From assembly GCA_026125665.1 (NCBI GenBank), contig JAHCKS010000003.1, forward strand, positions 62,001-126,000: a stretch of 64,000 nucleotides of DNA, in the 5' to 3' direction. The notes under the pieces are model-generated. The model worked only from the letters and a program-made list of their open reading frames with translations. It searched no databases and was not told the origin of the DNA. This stretch comes from Rubrivivax sp. (lineage in GTDB: Bacteria; Pseudomonadota; Gammaproteobacteria; Burkholderiales; Burkholderiaceae_C). Position numbers and translations under genes: made by a program. The stretch's first letter is position 1, and the number at the start of each line of letters is the position of its first letter. Of the stretch, positions 50,990-60,221 are shown one piece after another.

Positions 50990-52351
50990 GTGCGCCACGC
51001 CTGGCTGTTGCCCAAGCTCGGCCTCACGATGACCGAGGGCGTGCTGGCCGAGTGGACGGTGGCGCCCGGCGCACGCTTCAAGGCCGGCGACTGCGTCTTC
51101 GTCGTCGAGAACGACAAGGCCGCCAGCGAGGTGGCGGCGGAGCACGACGGCGTGATGGAAGCCCCGCTGGTGCAGGTGGGCGACACGGTGGCCGTGGGCA
51201 CGGTGATCGGGCATTGGGACGACGGGCTCGATGCCGCGCCCGCGGCGGCAGCACCGGCGGGAAGCGGCGCGCGGCAGCCCGCGGCTGAGCCATCCGCCGG
51301 GCGCCGGGCGGGAAGCGAAGCGCGGCAGTCCGACGCTGCGCCGCCCGGTGGTCGCCGCCCGGTCACGCCGTGGGCGCGCAAGCTGGCCAACCGCCATGGC
51401 GTCGATCTGGCTGCGGTCGCCGGCTCGGGCCCCGGCGGGCGTGTGCGGGGGCGCGACGTCGAGAAGGCCGCATCGGCAATGCCGGCGGCGGCTGGCGGTG
51501 CTGCCGTGCATGCGCCCGCGGGTGCGCCCGCGCGTGCGCCTGTGCATGCGCCTGTGCATGCGCCCGAGCATGCGCCCGTGCAGGCACCCGTGTATGCGCC
51601 GCAGCCCGACGCCGGGACTGCGCGGGTGTTGCCCGCAACGCCGCTGCCCCTCGTGCCATTGCCCGGCGGCACGGTGCAGCCGTTCAGCGCGCTCCGGCAC
51701 GCCGTCGCGCGGCGTCTCGTCGCGGCCAAGCAGCAGATCCCCCACTTCTACCTCGCGCGTGAGGTGGAAGTCTCGGCGCTGCTCGACCTGCACAAGCGGC
51801 TGAAGGATCCCGAGGCCGCGCCGCGCCTCACGCTCAACCACTTCATCGTCGCGGCGGTCGGCCGGGCGCTCGTCGCGCATCCGGAACTCAACCGCGTCTG
51901 GTGCGAGGAGGGCGCACTGCGGCTCGACGCACCCGATGTCGGCGTCGCGGTGCATACCGAGCGCGGCCTCGTCGTGCCGGTGCTGCGCAACGCGGGCCGC
52001 CTGGGCGTCGGCACGCTGGCGCGGCAGGCCGGAGCGCTGGTCGAGCGCGCATGCAAGGGCCGCCTCTCCGCGGACGAGATGGCGGGCGCCGCCATCACCG
52101 TGTCCAACGCCGGCATGCACGGCCTGGCCGCGATGGCCTCGATCATCGTGCCGGGCCAGTCGATGATCCTCGGCGTGGGCGCCGTGCGCGAGCTCTTCAG
52201 GCCCGACGCCGCCGGCGCCCCGGCGCTGCGGCGCGAGATCGTGCTGACCCTCTCGCTGGACCACCGCGTGCTCGACGGCGTGGAGGGCGCCGCGCTGCTG
52301 GCGGCCGTGGTCGATGCCCTGGCGCACCCCACGCGGCTGCTGTTCGACTGA
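50990..52351 (+). CDS. 2-oxoacid dehydrogenase E2 (dihydrolipoyl acyltransferase)
   Basis: This 453-residue protein has an N-terminal lipoyl domain (about 3-78; PKLGLTMTEGVLAEWTVAPG and ENDKAASEVAAE with the lipoyl-Lys), a peripheral-subunit-binding domain (about 123-160; PWARKLANRHGVDLAAVAGS, then GPGGRVRGRDVE), a repetitive HAPV-type linker (about 174-205) and the catalytic domain ending in LSLDHRVLDGVEGAALL with the active His-x-x-x-Asp. The start is GTG 50990, four bases after the preceding stop. No E3 dihydrolipoyl dehydrogenase gene is in the window, so a housekeeping E3 must serve it. Confidence 0.9.
   Translation: MRHAWLLPKLGLTMTEGVLAEWTVAPGARFKAGDCVFVVENDKAASEVAAEHDGVMEAPLVQVGDTVAVGTVIGHWDDGLDAAPAAAAPAGSGARQPAAEPSAGRRAGSEARQSDAAPPGGRRPVTPWARKLANRHGVDLAAVAGSGPGGRVRGRDVEKAASAMPAAAGGAAVHAPAGAPARAPVHAPVHAPEHAPVQAPVYAPQPDAGTARVLPATPLPLVPLPGGTVQPFSALRHAVARRLVAAKQQIPHFYLAREVEVSALLDLHKRLKDPEAAPRLTLNHFIVAAVGRALVAHPELNRVWCEEGALRLDAPDVGVAVHTERGLVVPVLRNAGRLGVGTLARQAGALVERACKGRLSADEMAGAAITVSNAGMHGLAAMASIIVPGQSMILGVGAVRELFRPDAAGAPALRREIVLTLSLDHRVLDGVEGAALLAAVVDALAHPTRLLFD
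51509..51604 (+). repeat. 12-bp tandem repeats encoding the E2 interdomain linker
   Basis: Eight imperfect 12-base units built on catgcgcccgtg encode the tetrapeptides HAPA, GAPA, RAPV, HAPV, HAPE, HAPV, QAPV and YAPQ, at about residues 174-205 of E2. Pro/Ala linkers that let the lipoyl arm swing are known in E2 proteins; the His-containing period-four form is less usual. Copy number could vary by slippage. Confidence 0.8.
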
Positions 52352-52372
52352 CACCGCCGACAGAGCACATCC

Positions 52373-53545
52373 ATGGACTTCAGACTCACCGACGAACAGA
52401 ACCTCATGATCGAAGCCGCCCGAAAGGTGGGCGACCGTTTCGGCACCGAGTACTGGCGCAAGCAGGACGCGGCCAAACAGTTCCCAAAGGAGTTCTGGCT
52501 CGCCGTCTGCGACGCCGGCCTGTGCGGCGCGGCGCTGCCCATGGCGGTGGGCGGCGCAGGGCTCGGCATGCTCGAACTCGCGCTCGTGGTCGAGACGCTG
52601 GCAGCCTGCGGCGGCGGCGCCACCGTCGGCCAGCTGTTCATGATCAACCCGATCTTCGGCGGCGTGGCGCTGTCGAAGTTCGGCACGCCGGCGATGAAGG
52701 CCGAGCTGTTGCCGAAGATCGTCTCCGGCGAGATCAACTGCTGCATGGCGCTGACCGAGCCCGATGCCGGCACCAACACGCTCGAGTTGCGCAGCTTCGC
52801 CGCGGCCGACGGCGACGGCTGGCGGCTCAACGGCCGCAAGATCTGGATCACCGGCGTGCCCGACGCGGCCAAGATGCTCGTGGTTGCGCGCACGAAGAAG
52901 CTCGCGGAGTGCAAGTCGCGCAGCGACGGCCTGTCGATGTTCATGATCGACGTCGAGCGCCAGGGGCTCACGCACACCGCGATCGACAAGGTCGGCACGC
53001 GCACGCTGGCCTCCAGCAGCGTGTTCTTCGACGACGTGCGCGTCGCTGCCGACGAGCTGGTGGGCACCGTGCACCGCGGCTGGCACGAGCTGCTGGACGT
53101 GCTCAACACCGAGCGCATCGTCACCACCGCGGCGCTCGCCGGCACCGGCGCGCTGGCGATCCGGCTGGCCGTGAGCTACGCCAACGAGCGCAGGGTGTTC
53201 GGCGACAAGCCGGTCTCCAGTTACCAGGGTCTGCAGTTCCCGCTCGCGCAGTGCCACGTCGAGGTCGAGGCAGCGAAGCTGCTCAACCTGAAGGCCGCGA
53301 CCAACTGCGACATGGGCCTGCCCTACGGCAGCGAGGCCAACGCCGCCAAGCTGCTGGCCGCGCAGGCAGTGGCGCGCGCCACCGAGCGCGCGATGCAGAC
53401 GATGGGCGGCATGGGCTACGCGAGCGAGTTCCACGTCGAGCGGCTGTGGCGCGACGCGCGGCTGTTCCGCTTCGCGCCGGTGTCCGAGGAGATGATCCTC
53501 AACTACGTGGCGAACCACGACCTCGGCATGCCGCGGTCCTACTGA
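52373..53545 (+). CDS. acyl-CoA dehydrogenase 1
   Basis: This 390-residue flavoprotein starts MDFRLTDEQNLMIEAARKVG, with the FAD-binding block MALTEPDAGTNTLELRS, GRKIWITGVPDAAKMLVVAR and the C-terminal MQTMGGMGYASEFHVERLWR followed by FRFAPVSEEMILNYVA. The C-terminal block has VSEEMI where typical short-chain enzymes have a GTxEIQR motif, so catalytic base placement is uncertain. It introduces the 2,3-double bond into an acyl-CoA, preceding the hydratases of this operon. Confidence 0.9.
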   Translation: MDFRLTDEQNLMIEAARKVGDRFGTEYWRKQDAAKQFPKEFWLAVCDAGLCGAALPMAVGGAGLGMLELALVVETLAACGGGATVGQLFMINPIFGGVALSKFGTPAMKAELLPKIVSGEINCCMALTEPDAGTNTLELRSFAAADGDGWRLNGRKIWITGVPDAAKMLVVARTKKLAECKSRSDGLSMFMIDVERQGLTHTAIDKVGTRTLASSSVFFDDVRVAADELVGTVHRGWHELLDVLNTERIVTTAALAGTGALAIRLAVSYANERRVFGDKPVSSYQGLQFPLAQCHVEVEAAKLLNLKAATNCDMGLPYGSEANAAKLLAAQAVARATERAMQTMGGMGYASEFHVERLWRDARLFRFAPVSEEMILNYVANHDLGMPRSY

Positions 53546-53566
53546 AGACTCGCCGGGTAGCCTGTG

Positions 53567-55078
53567 ATGGTGAACCTGAGTGCCGCCGTGCTGCGCTGGG
53601 CGCGCGCCGAGGCGGCGCGGCCGGCACTGCTCTACGGCGATCAGCGACTGGGCTACGGCGATCTCGCCGCGCGCCTGGCCGCCACCGCCGGCAGCCTGCG
53701 CGCGCGCGGCATCGGCGAGGGCGACATCGTCGCGCTGCTGATGAAGAACAGCGCCGCGTTCATCGAGCTTGCGCTCGCGGTGAGCCACCTCGGCGCGGTG
53801 CTGCTGCCGGTCAACTACCGGCTCGGCGCCGACGAGGTGGCCTACATCGTCGGCCACGCGGGCGTGAAGCTGCTGCTCGTCGACGACGAGCTGCGCGCGC
53901 TGGCCGGAGACTTCGCGGGCGTGGTGGTCGTGGACGAGGCGGCGCAGTCGGACAGCCGCCGCATCGGCCCCGCGGCCGAGCCCTTGCCCGAGCCCTGCGT
54001 GCGGCGGCCCGACGACCTGTTCCGCCTGATGTACACGTCGGGTACCACCGACCGGCCCAAGGGTGTGATCCACAGCTACGCCAACTACCACTGGAAGTGC
54101 CTCGACCACATCGCCGTGCTCGGCCTGCACGGCAACGAGCGGCTGCTCGTCGTCGGGCCGCTGTACCACGTGGGCGCGTTCGACCTGCCCGGGCTCGCGG
54201 TGCTGCAGATGGGCGGCCTGCTCGCCGTGATGCGCGAGTTCGAGCCGGAGGCGACGCTCGCGCTGATCGAGCGCGAGAAGCTCACCGCCGCCTGGATGGC
54301 GCCGGTGATGCTGAACCGCCTGTTGGCGCTGCCCGGGCGCGAGCGCTACGACCTGGGCAGCCTGCGCTGGCAGATCGGCGGCGGTGAGCGCACGCCCGAG
54401 GAGCGCATCCGCGAGTTCCGCTCGCTGTTCGCCAACGGGCGCTACATCGACGGCTACGGGCTGACCGAAAGCTGCTCCGGCGACACGCTGATGGAAGCCG
54501 GCCGCGAGATCGAGAAGATCGGCTCGACCGGGCGCGCGCTGCCTCATGTGGAACTGCGCGTCTGCGACGACGACGGCCGGCCGCTGCCGGCCGGTGAGGC
54601 CGGCGAGATCTGCCTGCGCGGGCCGAAGGTCACTTCCGGCTATTGGCGCGACGCGGACAAGACGGCGGCGAGCTTCCATGCCGGCGGCTGGTTCCGCACC
54701 GGCGACGTCGGCCACCTCGACGCCGAGGGCTTCCTGTTCCTCACCGACCGCAAGAAGGACATGATCATCAGCGGTGGCGAGAACATCGCTTCGAGCGAGG
54801 TCGAGCGCGTGCTCTACCAGCTGCCGCAGGTGCTCGAGGCCGCGGCCGTCGGCCTGCCCGACGCGCAGTGGGGCGAACGCGTGGCGGCCGTGGTCGTGCT
54901 GCGGCCCGGCACGACGCTCTTGCTGCAGGAAGTGCAGGCGTTCTGCCGCGGCAAGCTCGGCGGCTTCAAGCTGCCGCGCCAGCTCGTGCTGCGCGAGTCG
55001 CTGCCGCGTCTGCCTTCGGGCAAGGTGCTCAAGCGGGTGCTGCGCGCGGAACTGGCGGCCCATCCAACGGAGAACTGA
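53567..55078 (+). CDS. acyl-CoA synthetase (AMP-forming) 1
   Basis: This 503-residue ANL-superfamily ligase has the P-loop LMYTSGTTDRPKGVIHSYAN, the A5-like motif YIDGYGLTESCSG, WFRTGDVGHLDAEGFLFLTD and RKKDMIISGGENIASSEVER, and the catalytic Lys in LPSGKVLKRVLR. It activates a carboxylic acid to its CoA ester with ATP and so supplies the acyl-CoA dehydrogenase encoded just before it. ATG 53567 is chosen; GTG 53564 directly precedes it. Substrate class cannot be read from the motifs, and medium-chain or aromatic acids are both possible. Confidence 0.88.
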   Translation: MVNLSAAVLRWARAEAARPALLYGDQRLGYGDLAARLAATAGSLRARGIGEGDIVALLMKNSAAFIELALAVSHLGAVLLPVNYRLGADEVAYIVGHAGVKLLLVDDELRALAGDFAGVVVVDEAAQSDSRRIGPAAEPLPEPCVRRPDDLFRLMYTSGTTDRPKGVIHSYANYHWKCLDHIAVLGLHGNERLLVVGPLYHVGAFDLPGLAVLQMGGLLAVMREFEPEATLALIEREKLTAAWMAPVMLNRLLALPGRERYDLGSLRWQIGGGERTPEERIREFRSLFANGRYIDGYGLTESCSGDTLMEAGREIEKIGSTGRALPHVELRVCDDDGRPLPAGEAGEICLRGPKVTSGYWRDADKTAASFHAGGWFRTGDVGHLDAEGFLFLTDRKKDMIISGGENIASSEVERVLYQLPQVLEAAAVGLPDAQWGERVAAVVVLRPGTTLLLQEVQAFCRGKLGGFKLPRQLVLRESLPRLPSGKVLKRVLRAELAAHPTEN

Positions 55079-55079
55079 A

Positions 55080-55862
55080 ATGAAGCTCGACTTCTCCGGC
55101 CAGGTGGCCGTGGTGACCGGCGGCGCCAGCGGCATCGGCGAGGCCTGCGCGCAGGTGCTGGCCGCGGCCGGGGCGCGCGTGGTGGTGGCCGACCGCAACC
55201 TCGCTGCCGCGCAGGCGGTGGCAGCGGCCACGGGCGGCATCGCGGTCGCGCTCGACGTGGGAGATGACGCGTCGGTCGACGCCGCCGTGGCGGCCGTCGA
55301 GGCGCAGTGCGGCGTGCCGCAGGTGCTCGTCAACAGCGCCGGCGTGCTGCAGCGCACGCTGCCGCCCGAGGAGCTGACGCTGCGCGAGTGGGACTTCGTC
55401 GCGCGCATCGACCTGCGCGGTACCTACCTGTGCTGCGCGCGTTTCGGCGCGGCGATGGCGCGCGCAGGCGGCGGGGCCATCGTCAACATCGCGTCGGTGG
55501 CCGGGATGGGCTCTGGCCCGCTGCATTCGTACGGTCCGGCCAAGGCCGGCGTCATCAACCTCACCGAGTGCCTGGCGGCCGAATGGGGGTCGAAGGGCGT
55601 GCGCGTGAACGCCGTGTCGCCCGGGTTCACGCACACGCCGGCGCTCGAGAAGGGCATCACCACGCGCACGCTCGCCGCGGACGACATGGCGGGCAACAGC
55701 GCGCTCGGCCGGCTGATCCAGCCGCGCGAGATCGCCCATGCGGTGGCCTTTCTGGCCTCGACGCAGGCTTCGGCGATCACCGGCATCAACCTGCCGGTCG
55801 ATGCGGGCTGCCTCGTGGCCACGCCCTGGGCCAGCTACGGTGGGCTGCGGCAGGCGGGTTGA
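55080..55862 (+). CDS. short-chain dehydrogenase/reductase 1
   Basis: This 260-residue classical SDR has the nucleotide motif VAVVTGGASGIGEACAQVLA, the NSAG motif (VLVNSAGVLQ), and the catalytic Ser and YxxxK (IVNIASVAGMGSGPLHSYGP followed by AKAG), with SPGFTHTP after them. In this operon it probably oxidises a 3-hydroxyacyl-CoA. The ATG lies one base after the ligase stop. It is the last gene of the plus-strand operon, 24 bases from the convergent acyl-CoA dehydrogenase gene. Confidence 0.88.
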   Translation: MKLDFSGQVAVVTGGASGIGEACAQVLAAAGARVVVADRNLAAAQAVAAATGGIAVALDVGDDASVDAAVAAVEAQCGVPQVLVNSAGVLQRTLPPEELTLREWDFVARIDLRGTYLCCARFGAAMARAGGGAIVNIASVAGMGSGPLHSYGPAKAGVINLTECLAAEWGSKGVRVNAVSPGFTHTPALEKGITTRTLAADDMAGNSALGRLIQPREIAHAVAFLASTQASAITGINLPVDAGCLVATPWASYGGLRQAG

Positions 55863-55886
55863 GGCCGGGCACCGGCTTGTGGCCGG

Positions 55887-57044
55887 TCAAGAGGTGTCCA
55901 GGAGGTACTTGCCGATGATCACGCGCTGGATCTCGTTGGAGCCGTCGAAGATCTGGATCGCCTTGGCGTCGCGCATCATTCGCTCCACTTGGTACTCGCG
56001 CATGTAGCCGCAGCCGCCGAGGATCTGGACCGCCTCCGTGGTCACCCGCATGGCTGCATCGGCGGCGTGGCACTTGGCCATCGAGACCTGGGCCTGCGTC
56101 CGGGCGCTCACGTCGGGCAGCTCGTTGTCGACGCGCCAGTTGGTGTCGCGCAGCAGCAGCTGGGACTGCCTGAGCGCGATGGCCATGTCGGCGAGCTTGA
56201 AGCTCACGCCCTGGAACTTGCCGATCTTGCGGCCGAAGGCCTCGCGCTGGTTGGCATAGAGCGTGGCGGCGTCGAGCGCCGCGCGCGCCAGGCCCGTGGC
56301 GATGGCGGCCGCGCCCCAGCAGCGCATCGTGTTGGCGACCATCGTCAGCGCCCGCCAGCCCTCGCCCACGTTGCCGATCAGGCAGTCGTCGGCGATCTCG
56401 ACCTCGTCGAAGACGACGTCGGCCAGCACCTGGGCCCTGAAGCCCATCTTGCGCTCCGGCTTGCCGAAACTCAGGCCCTTGGCATCACCGGGAACCACGA
56501 AGCACGAGATGTCTTCCCGCCCCGCGCCCGTGCGCGCGAAGACCAGGTAGCAGCCCGAGACCGTGGCGCTGGAGATCCAGCGCTTGCGCCCGTTGAGCAC
56601 CCAGCCGCCGCCGCGCCGGTGGGCACGCGTGTGCATCGCGCGTGCGTCCGAGCCGACCTCCGGCTCGGACAGGCAGAACGCCAGCACCATCGGTTTGCTC
56701 GTGATCAGGCGATGGAAGGCCTCGCGTTGATGCGGCTTGGCCACCGCGCCGACGATGCGCATCGGCGAGAAGCACGACAACAGCACGGAGCCCAGCGCGG
56801 GCATCGCGACGGATATTTCCTCGATCACGACCGAGAGGGTCTGGCAATTGGCGTCCATGCCGCCGTATTCCTGGGGCAAGGGCATGCGCAGGATGCCCGC
56901 CTCCAGCAAAGGCTCCAGCAGTTCGATCGGAAAGCGCTCATTCGCGTCGCAATCCTCGACCAGCGGCGCGACGTGCTTGTCGCGGAATTGGCGGACCGAT
57001 TCCCGGATGGCGAGGATGTCGGCGTCGAAGTAGATCTCGTTCAT
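55887..57044 (-). CDS. acyl-CoA dehydrogenase 2
   Basis: This 385-residue flavoprotein has FCLSEPEVGSDARAMHTRAH (FAD-binding block), GWVLNGRKRWISSATVSGCY, and at the C-terminus ILGGCGYMREYQVERMMRDA and KAIQIFDGSNEIQRVIIGKY. In the latter, Asp stands where several relatives have the catalytic Glu (YEGT); other family branches place the base elsewhere. It is the last gene of the minus-strand operon and overlaps the ligase stop by four bases (ATGA). It is clearly different from the first acyl-CoA dehydrogenase, which suggests two oxidation steps on different chain types. Confidence 0.9.
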   Translation of the reverse strand: MNEIYFDADILAIRESVRQFRDKHVAPLVEDCDANERFPIELLEPLLEAGILRMPLPQEYGGMDANCQTLSVVIEEISVAMPALGSVLLSCFSPMRIVGAVAKPHQREAFHRLITSKPMVLAFCLSEPEVGSDARAMHTRAHRRGGGWVLNGRKRWISSATVSGCYLVFARTGAGREDISCFVVPGDAKGLSFGKPERKMGFRAQVLADVVFDEVEIADDCLIGNVGEGWRALTMVANTMRCWGAAAIATGLARAALDAATLYANQREAFGRKIGKFQGVSFKLADMAIALRQSQLLLRDTNWRVDNELPDVSARTQAQVSMAKCHAADAAMRVTTEAVQILGGCGYMREYQVERMMRDAKAIQIFDGSNEIQRVIIGKYLLDTS

Positions 57045-58699
57045 GTCGTCCCGCTGCCGAGTGGGCGTTCGATGCCGTCAGGCGCGGCATGGGAGAGGGA
57101 TTCGCGAATCAGGTACTTCTGGATCTTGCCGCTGGGTGTCTGGGGCAGCTCGGGCCGGATGACGAGCCTCTCGGGCAGCTTGTAGCGGCTCACGCCCCGC
57201 TGAGCGAGAAACTCGACGATGTCGGCCAGGCTCAGTTGCGCACCGTCGTGCAGGACGACCACGGCCACGGCGGTTTCGCCCAGGCGCTCGTGCGGCTGCC
57301 CGACGAGGGCGACGCGGCGCACGGCCGGGTGCTCGACCAGCAGGTCTTCCACCTCGCGCGCGGAAACGTTCTGCCCGCCACGGATGATGATGTCCTTGAT
57401 GCGCCCGCTGATCTCGAGCGTGCGGTCGGAGCGCACCACGGCGAGGTCGCCCGAGCGATACCAGCCCTGGTCGTCGATCGCGCGCGCCGTCAGCCCGGGT
57501 TCGTCGAGATAGCCGATGAACAGGTTCGGGCCGCGCGACACTTCCTCGCCTTCGATGCCCGGCCCGAGCAGAGCACCGTCGGCGCCGATGACGCCGATCT
57601 CGATGTGGGGCAGGGCCTCGCCGTCGGTCTCCCAGCGTTGCTGCAACGGTGCGTCGGGGCGCAGCAGCGCGTGCGGCGGGCTCTCGGTCGAGCCGTACAG
57701 CGGTAGCACCGTCACGCCGGCAGCATGGGCCCGCCGGACGGTTGCTTCCGGCAAGGGCGCGCCGCCGCAGACGAAGAACTTCAACGCCGGCAGGCCGGCC
57801 CCCGCGGCCTCGAGGGCCTCGATCGTGTCGTGCAGGAAGGGCGTCGCACCGACCGTCCAGGTGACCCCCTCTAGACGCATCACCTGCACCGCACGCCGGG
57901 CGTCGAAGATGTCCTGCAGCACGAGCGTGCAGCCCAGCGTGAGGTTCAGCACGAGCCCGTGCAGCAGCCCGGTGGCGTGCGAGACGGGGGTCGCGATGAA
58001 GCAGGCGTCGTCGGCGCCGAGCCCGAGCCGCTCGGCGAACACGCGCTCGCCGAAAAGCAGCGTGTTGTGCGTGTGGACAACGCCCTTGGGCTTGCTCTCG
58101 GTGCCCGAGGTGAAGAGGACGGCCGCCGGCGCGTCGGGGTCGCAGCGTGCGGCCGCTGCGAGGGGCTCGGCTTCGAGTGCGCGCTCGAACGCCGTGCCGA
58201 CCGCCGTCCCGCCCGCGGCGCCGCCGTCGCCGACGAGCAGGCAGATCGGCGGCAGCGCCTGCTGCCGGCGAATCGCCTCGAGGTGGCGGCCGTAGTCGGT
58301 GCTGCGGAAGCGGCCGGCCGCCACGATGGCCTTGGAGCTGCACCTGGCCAGCACGTACGCGAGGTCGCTCCAGCCGTAGGTCGGCGGCGCGGTGTGCAGC
58401 ACCCCGCCCAGCTTGTAGACCGCGAGCATCACGACGGCGGTGCAGCACCAGTTCGGCAGGTGCAGCGTGAGCACGTCGCCTTCGGCGAAGCCCTGCGAGC
58501 GCAGGTACCCCGCAAGTCGTGATGACTGGTGATCCAGCTCTGCGTAGCTCAGGCGGGTACCGCGTGCGTCGATGACGGCGCTCTTGCCCGGCGTGGCGGC
58601 GATCCTGTCCGCGACCCGGTCGAGTATCGATTGCTCCCGCCAATGTCCGGCGGCGTGCCAGCGCGCCGCCCACTCGGGCCGGGGTCGAAGCGCGATCAC
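57041..58699 (-). CDS. acyl-CoA synthetase (AMP-forming) 2
   Basis: This 552-residue ANL ligase has the P-loop VLFTSGTESKPKGVVHTHNT, VLPLYGSTESPPHALLRPDA, WYRSGDLAVVRSDRTLEISG, RIKDIIIRGGQNVSAREVED and the catalytic Lys in TPSGKIQKYLIRESL. The start GTG 58699 overlaps the SDR stop (GTGA); the long frame up to 59173 lies inside that SDR. It is closer to medium-chain/cyclohexanecarboxylate-type ligases in feel than the first ligase, but I cannot fix the substrate. Confidence 0.88.
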   Translation of the reverse strand: MIALRPRPEWAARWHAAGHWREQSILDRVADRIAATPGKSAVIDARGTRLSYAELDHQSSRLAGYLRSQGFAEGDVLTLHLPNWCCTAVVMLAVYKLGGVLHTAPPTYGWSDLAYVLARCSSKAIVAAGRFRSTDYGRHLEAIRRQQALPPICLLVGDGGAAGGTAVGTAFERALEAEPLAAAARCDPDAPAAVLFTSGTESKPKGVVHTHNTLLFGERVFAERLGLGADDACFIATPVSHATGLLHGLVLNLTLGCTLVLQDIFDARRAVQVMRLEGVTWTVGATPFLHDTIEALEAAGAGLPALKFFVCGGAPLPEATVRRAHAAGVTVLPLYGSTESPPHALLRPDAPLQQRWETDGEALPHIEIGVIGADGALLGPGIEGEEVSRGPNLFIGYLDEPGLTARAIDDQGWYRSGDLAVVRSDRTLEISGRIKDIIIRGGQNVSAREVEDLLVEHPAVRRVALVGQPHERLGETAVAVVVLHDGAQLSLADIVEFLAQRGVSRYKLPERLVIRPELPQTPSGKIQKYLIRESLSHAAPDGIERPLGSGTT

Positions 58700-59475
58700 G
58701 TCTTGGACCCCGTATCCGGTCGGCCGGAGAAGAGCCCGTGGATGGCATCGCCGACGCCGCCGTCCACCGCGATGTTCTGGCCGGTCATGTAGGCGCCGGC
58801 GGGGCTGAGGAGGAACTCGACGATGCGCGCGATCTCCTCGGGTGTGCCGATGCGGTGCATCGGCACGAGCGCTTCGCGCTGCCGCCGGGATGCCTCGTCG
58901 GCATAGATGGCCTCGGTCAGCGGCGTGCGCACCATGCCCGGCGAGACGGCGTTCACGCGCAGGCCGTCGGCGGCCCACTCCTGCGCCAGCTGGCGCACCA
59001 GCATCAGCAGCGCGGCCTTGGACGCGGAGTAGCCGCCGGCGCCGGCATAGGGATGCATGCCCGAGATCGACGCCACGACGGCGACGCAGCCCTGGGTGGC
59101 CCGCAGGTGCGGATAGGCCGCCTTGGCGAGCAGCCAGGGCGCGCGCACGTTGACGGCGTGCACCCGGTCCCAATCCTGCACCTGCGTTTGCGCGAGCGAT
59201 CCGGGGAAGGCGATGCCCGCGTTGCTGACGAGCGCATCGAGCCCGCCCATGGCCGAGACGGCCGCGTCGACCAGTTGTGCCGGCACCGCCGGCTCGGACA
59301 GGTCACCGTGCAGGGCGTGCGCCTTGCCGCCGGCGGACGCGATCTGCGCCACCACCGCTTGAAGTTCCGCCCGATGCGAAGAGCCGCACGCGGCGATCTC
59401 GGCGCCCGAGTGCGCGAGCCGAACGCAGATCGCAGCGCCGATGCCGCGGCTGGCGCCGGTGACGAGAACACGCAT
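58696..59475 (-). CDS. short-chain dehydrogenase/reductase 2
   Basis: This 259-residue classical SDR has VLVTGASRGIGAAICVRLAH, ALVSNAGIAFPGSLAQTQ (NAG motif), VAVVASISGMHPYAGAGGYS followed by ASKAA (Ser and YxxxK), and SPGMVRTPLTE. It resembles FabG-type 3-oxoacyl reductases and 3-hydroxyacyl-CoA dehydrogenases. It follows the TetR gene by 21 bases and overlaps the ligase by four bases. Confidence 0.88.
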   Translation of the reverse strand: MRVLVTGASRGIGAAICVRLAHSGAEIAACGSSHRAELQAVVAQIASAGGKAHALHGDLSEPAVPAQLVDAAVSAMGGLDALVSNAGIAFPGSLAQTQVQDWDRVHAVNVRAPWLLAKAAYPHLRATQGCVAVVASISGMHPYAGAGGYSASKAALLMLVRQLAQEWAADGLRVNAVSPGMVRTPLTEAIYADEASRRQREALVPMHRIGTPEEIARIVEFLLSPAGAYMTGQNIAVDGGVGDAIHGLFSGRPDTGSKT

Positions 59476-59496
59476 CTCGAGCCTCCTTGATCGATG

Positions 59497-60204
59497 CTAC
59501 GGTCTGCGGGCGCGCGCGCGCCCGCGGGTCGCAGCGGCAGGGCCTGCAGGGCCGACCTTGTGGGCGCTCAGACTGCCGAGCACCATGTCCAGTGCCAGCT
59601 CGACGAACTCCGTCGCGCTGGTGTGAGTCGACAGCAGCCACTTCTTCAGCGGCCACGCCTGAGCCAGATGCGCAGCCATCGCCCCGGCGGTGAACGGATC
59701 GACCTCGCGAAAGTGCCCCGCGTCGATGCACGCGCGGATCTCGGCCTCGAGCGTGACGATGGACTTGGCGTCCAGGGCCTTGATCCTGTCGCGGACATCC
59801 TTCGGCAACGACACCACGTGCCTGAAGGCGAGCAGTGTCTGGTGGGTATTGTTCAGCACGCCCAGGCAGTAGGTTCGGTAGGCGACCTTGAACCGGTTCA
59901 CCGGATCGCGAACCCCGGCCATGGCGCGGGTCATCTCGGTGCAGTAGCCCTCGAGGCTGCGCGCGATGATCTGGAACAGCAGATCGTCCTTGTTCTGGAC
60001 ATAGGAGTAGACGAGCCCCGAACTGATGCCGGCCGCGGCAGCGATGTCCTTGATGGTCGTTTCGTGGTAGCCGTTGCGGCCGAAGAGATCGGTGGCCACA
60101 TCGAGGATCGCAGCTCTGCGGCCGACCGCGAACTCGGCTTCGTCGTTCCGGGCCCTGCCTTCCAGGCGCGGCGGATCCGATGCTCCACGGGTCTTGCTTG
60201 CCAT
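59497..60204 (-). CDS. TetR-family regulator
   Basis: This 235-residue regulator has the HTH ATDLFGRNGYHETTIKDIAA and AAGISSGLVYSYVQNKDDLL, and a C-terminal ligand domain of the TetR_C-type seen in fatty-acid regulators (FADR/FabR-like wording: FRHVVSLPKDVRDRIKALDA). ATG 60204 is the first sensible start; the frame extends into the DUF35 gene. Encoded in the middle of the minus-strand operon it probably represses that operon until an acyl-CoA intermediate binds. Its C-terminus is Arg/Ala-rich. Confidence 0.86.
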   Translation of the reverse strand: MASKTRGASDPPRLEGRARNDEAEFAVGRRAAILDVATDLFGRNGYHETTIKDIAAAAGISSGLVYSYVQNKDDLLFQIIARSLEGYCTEMTRAMAGVRDPVNRFKVAYRTYCLGVLNNTHQTLLAFRHVVSLPKDVRDRIKALDAKSIVTLEAEIRACIDAGHFREVDPFTAGAMAAHLAQAWPLKKWLLSTHTSATEFVELALDMVLGSLSAHKVGPAGPAAATRGRARARRP

Positions 60205-60221
60205 CGCGGTCTTCGCACCGG

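Noticed and set aside
50972-55408. A 1478-codon open frame on the minus strand
   Set aside because: It is antisense to E2, acyl-CoA dehydrogenase, ligase and SDR genes, all with clear domains. Its translation is His/Arg/Gln-rich low complexity, a usual by-product of GC-rich third positions.
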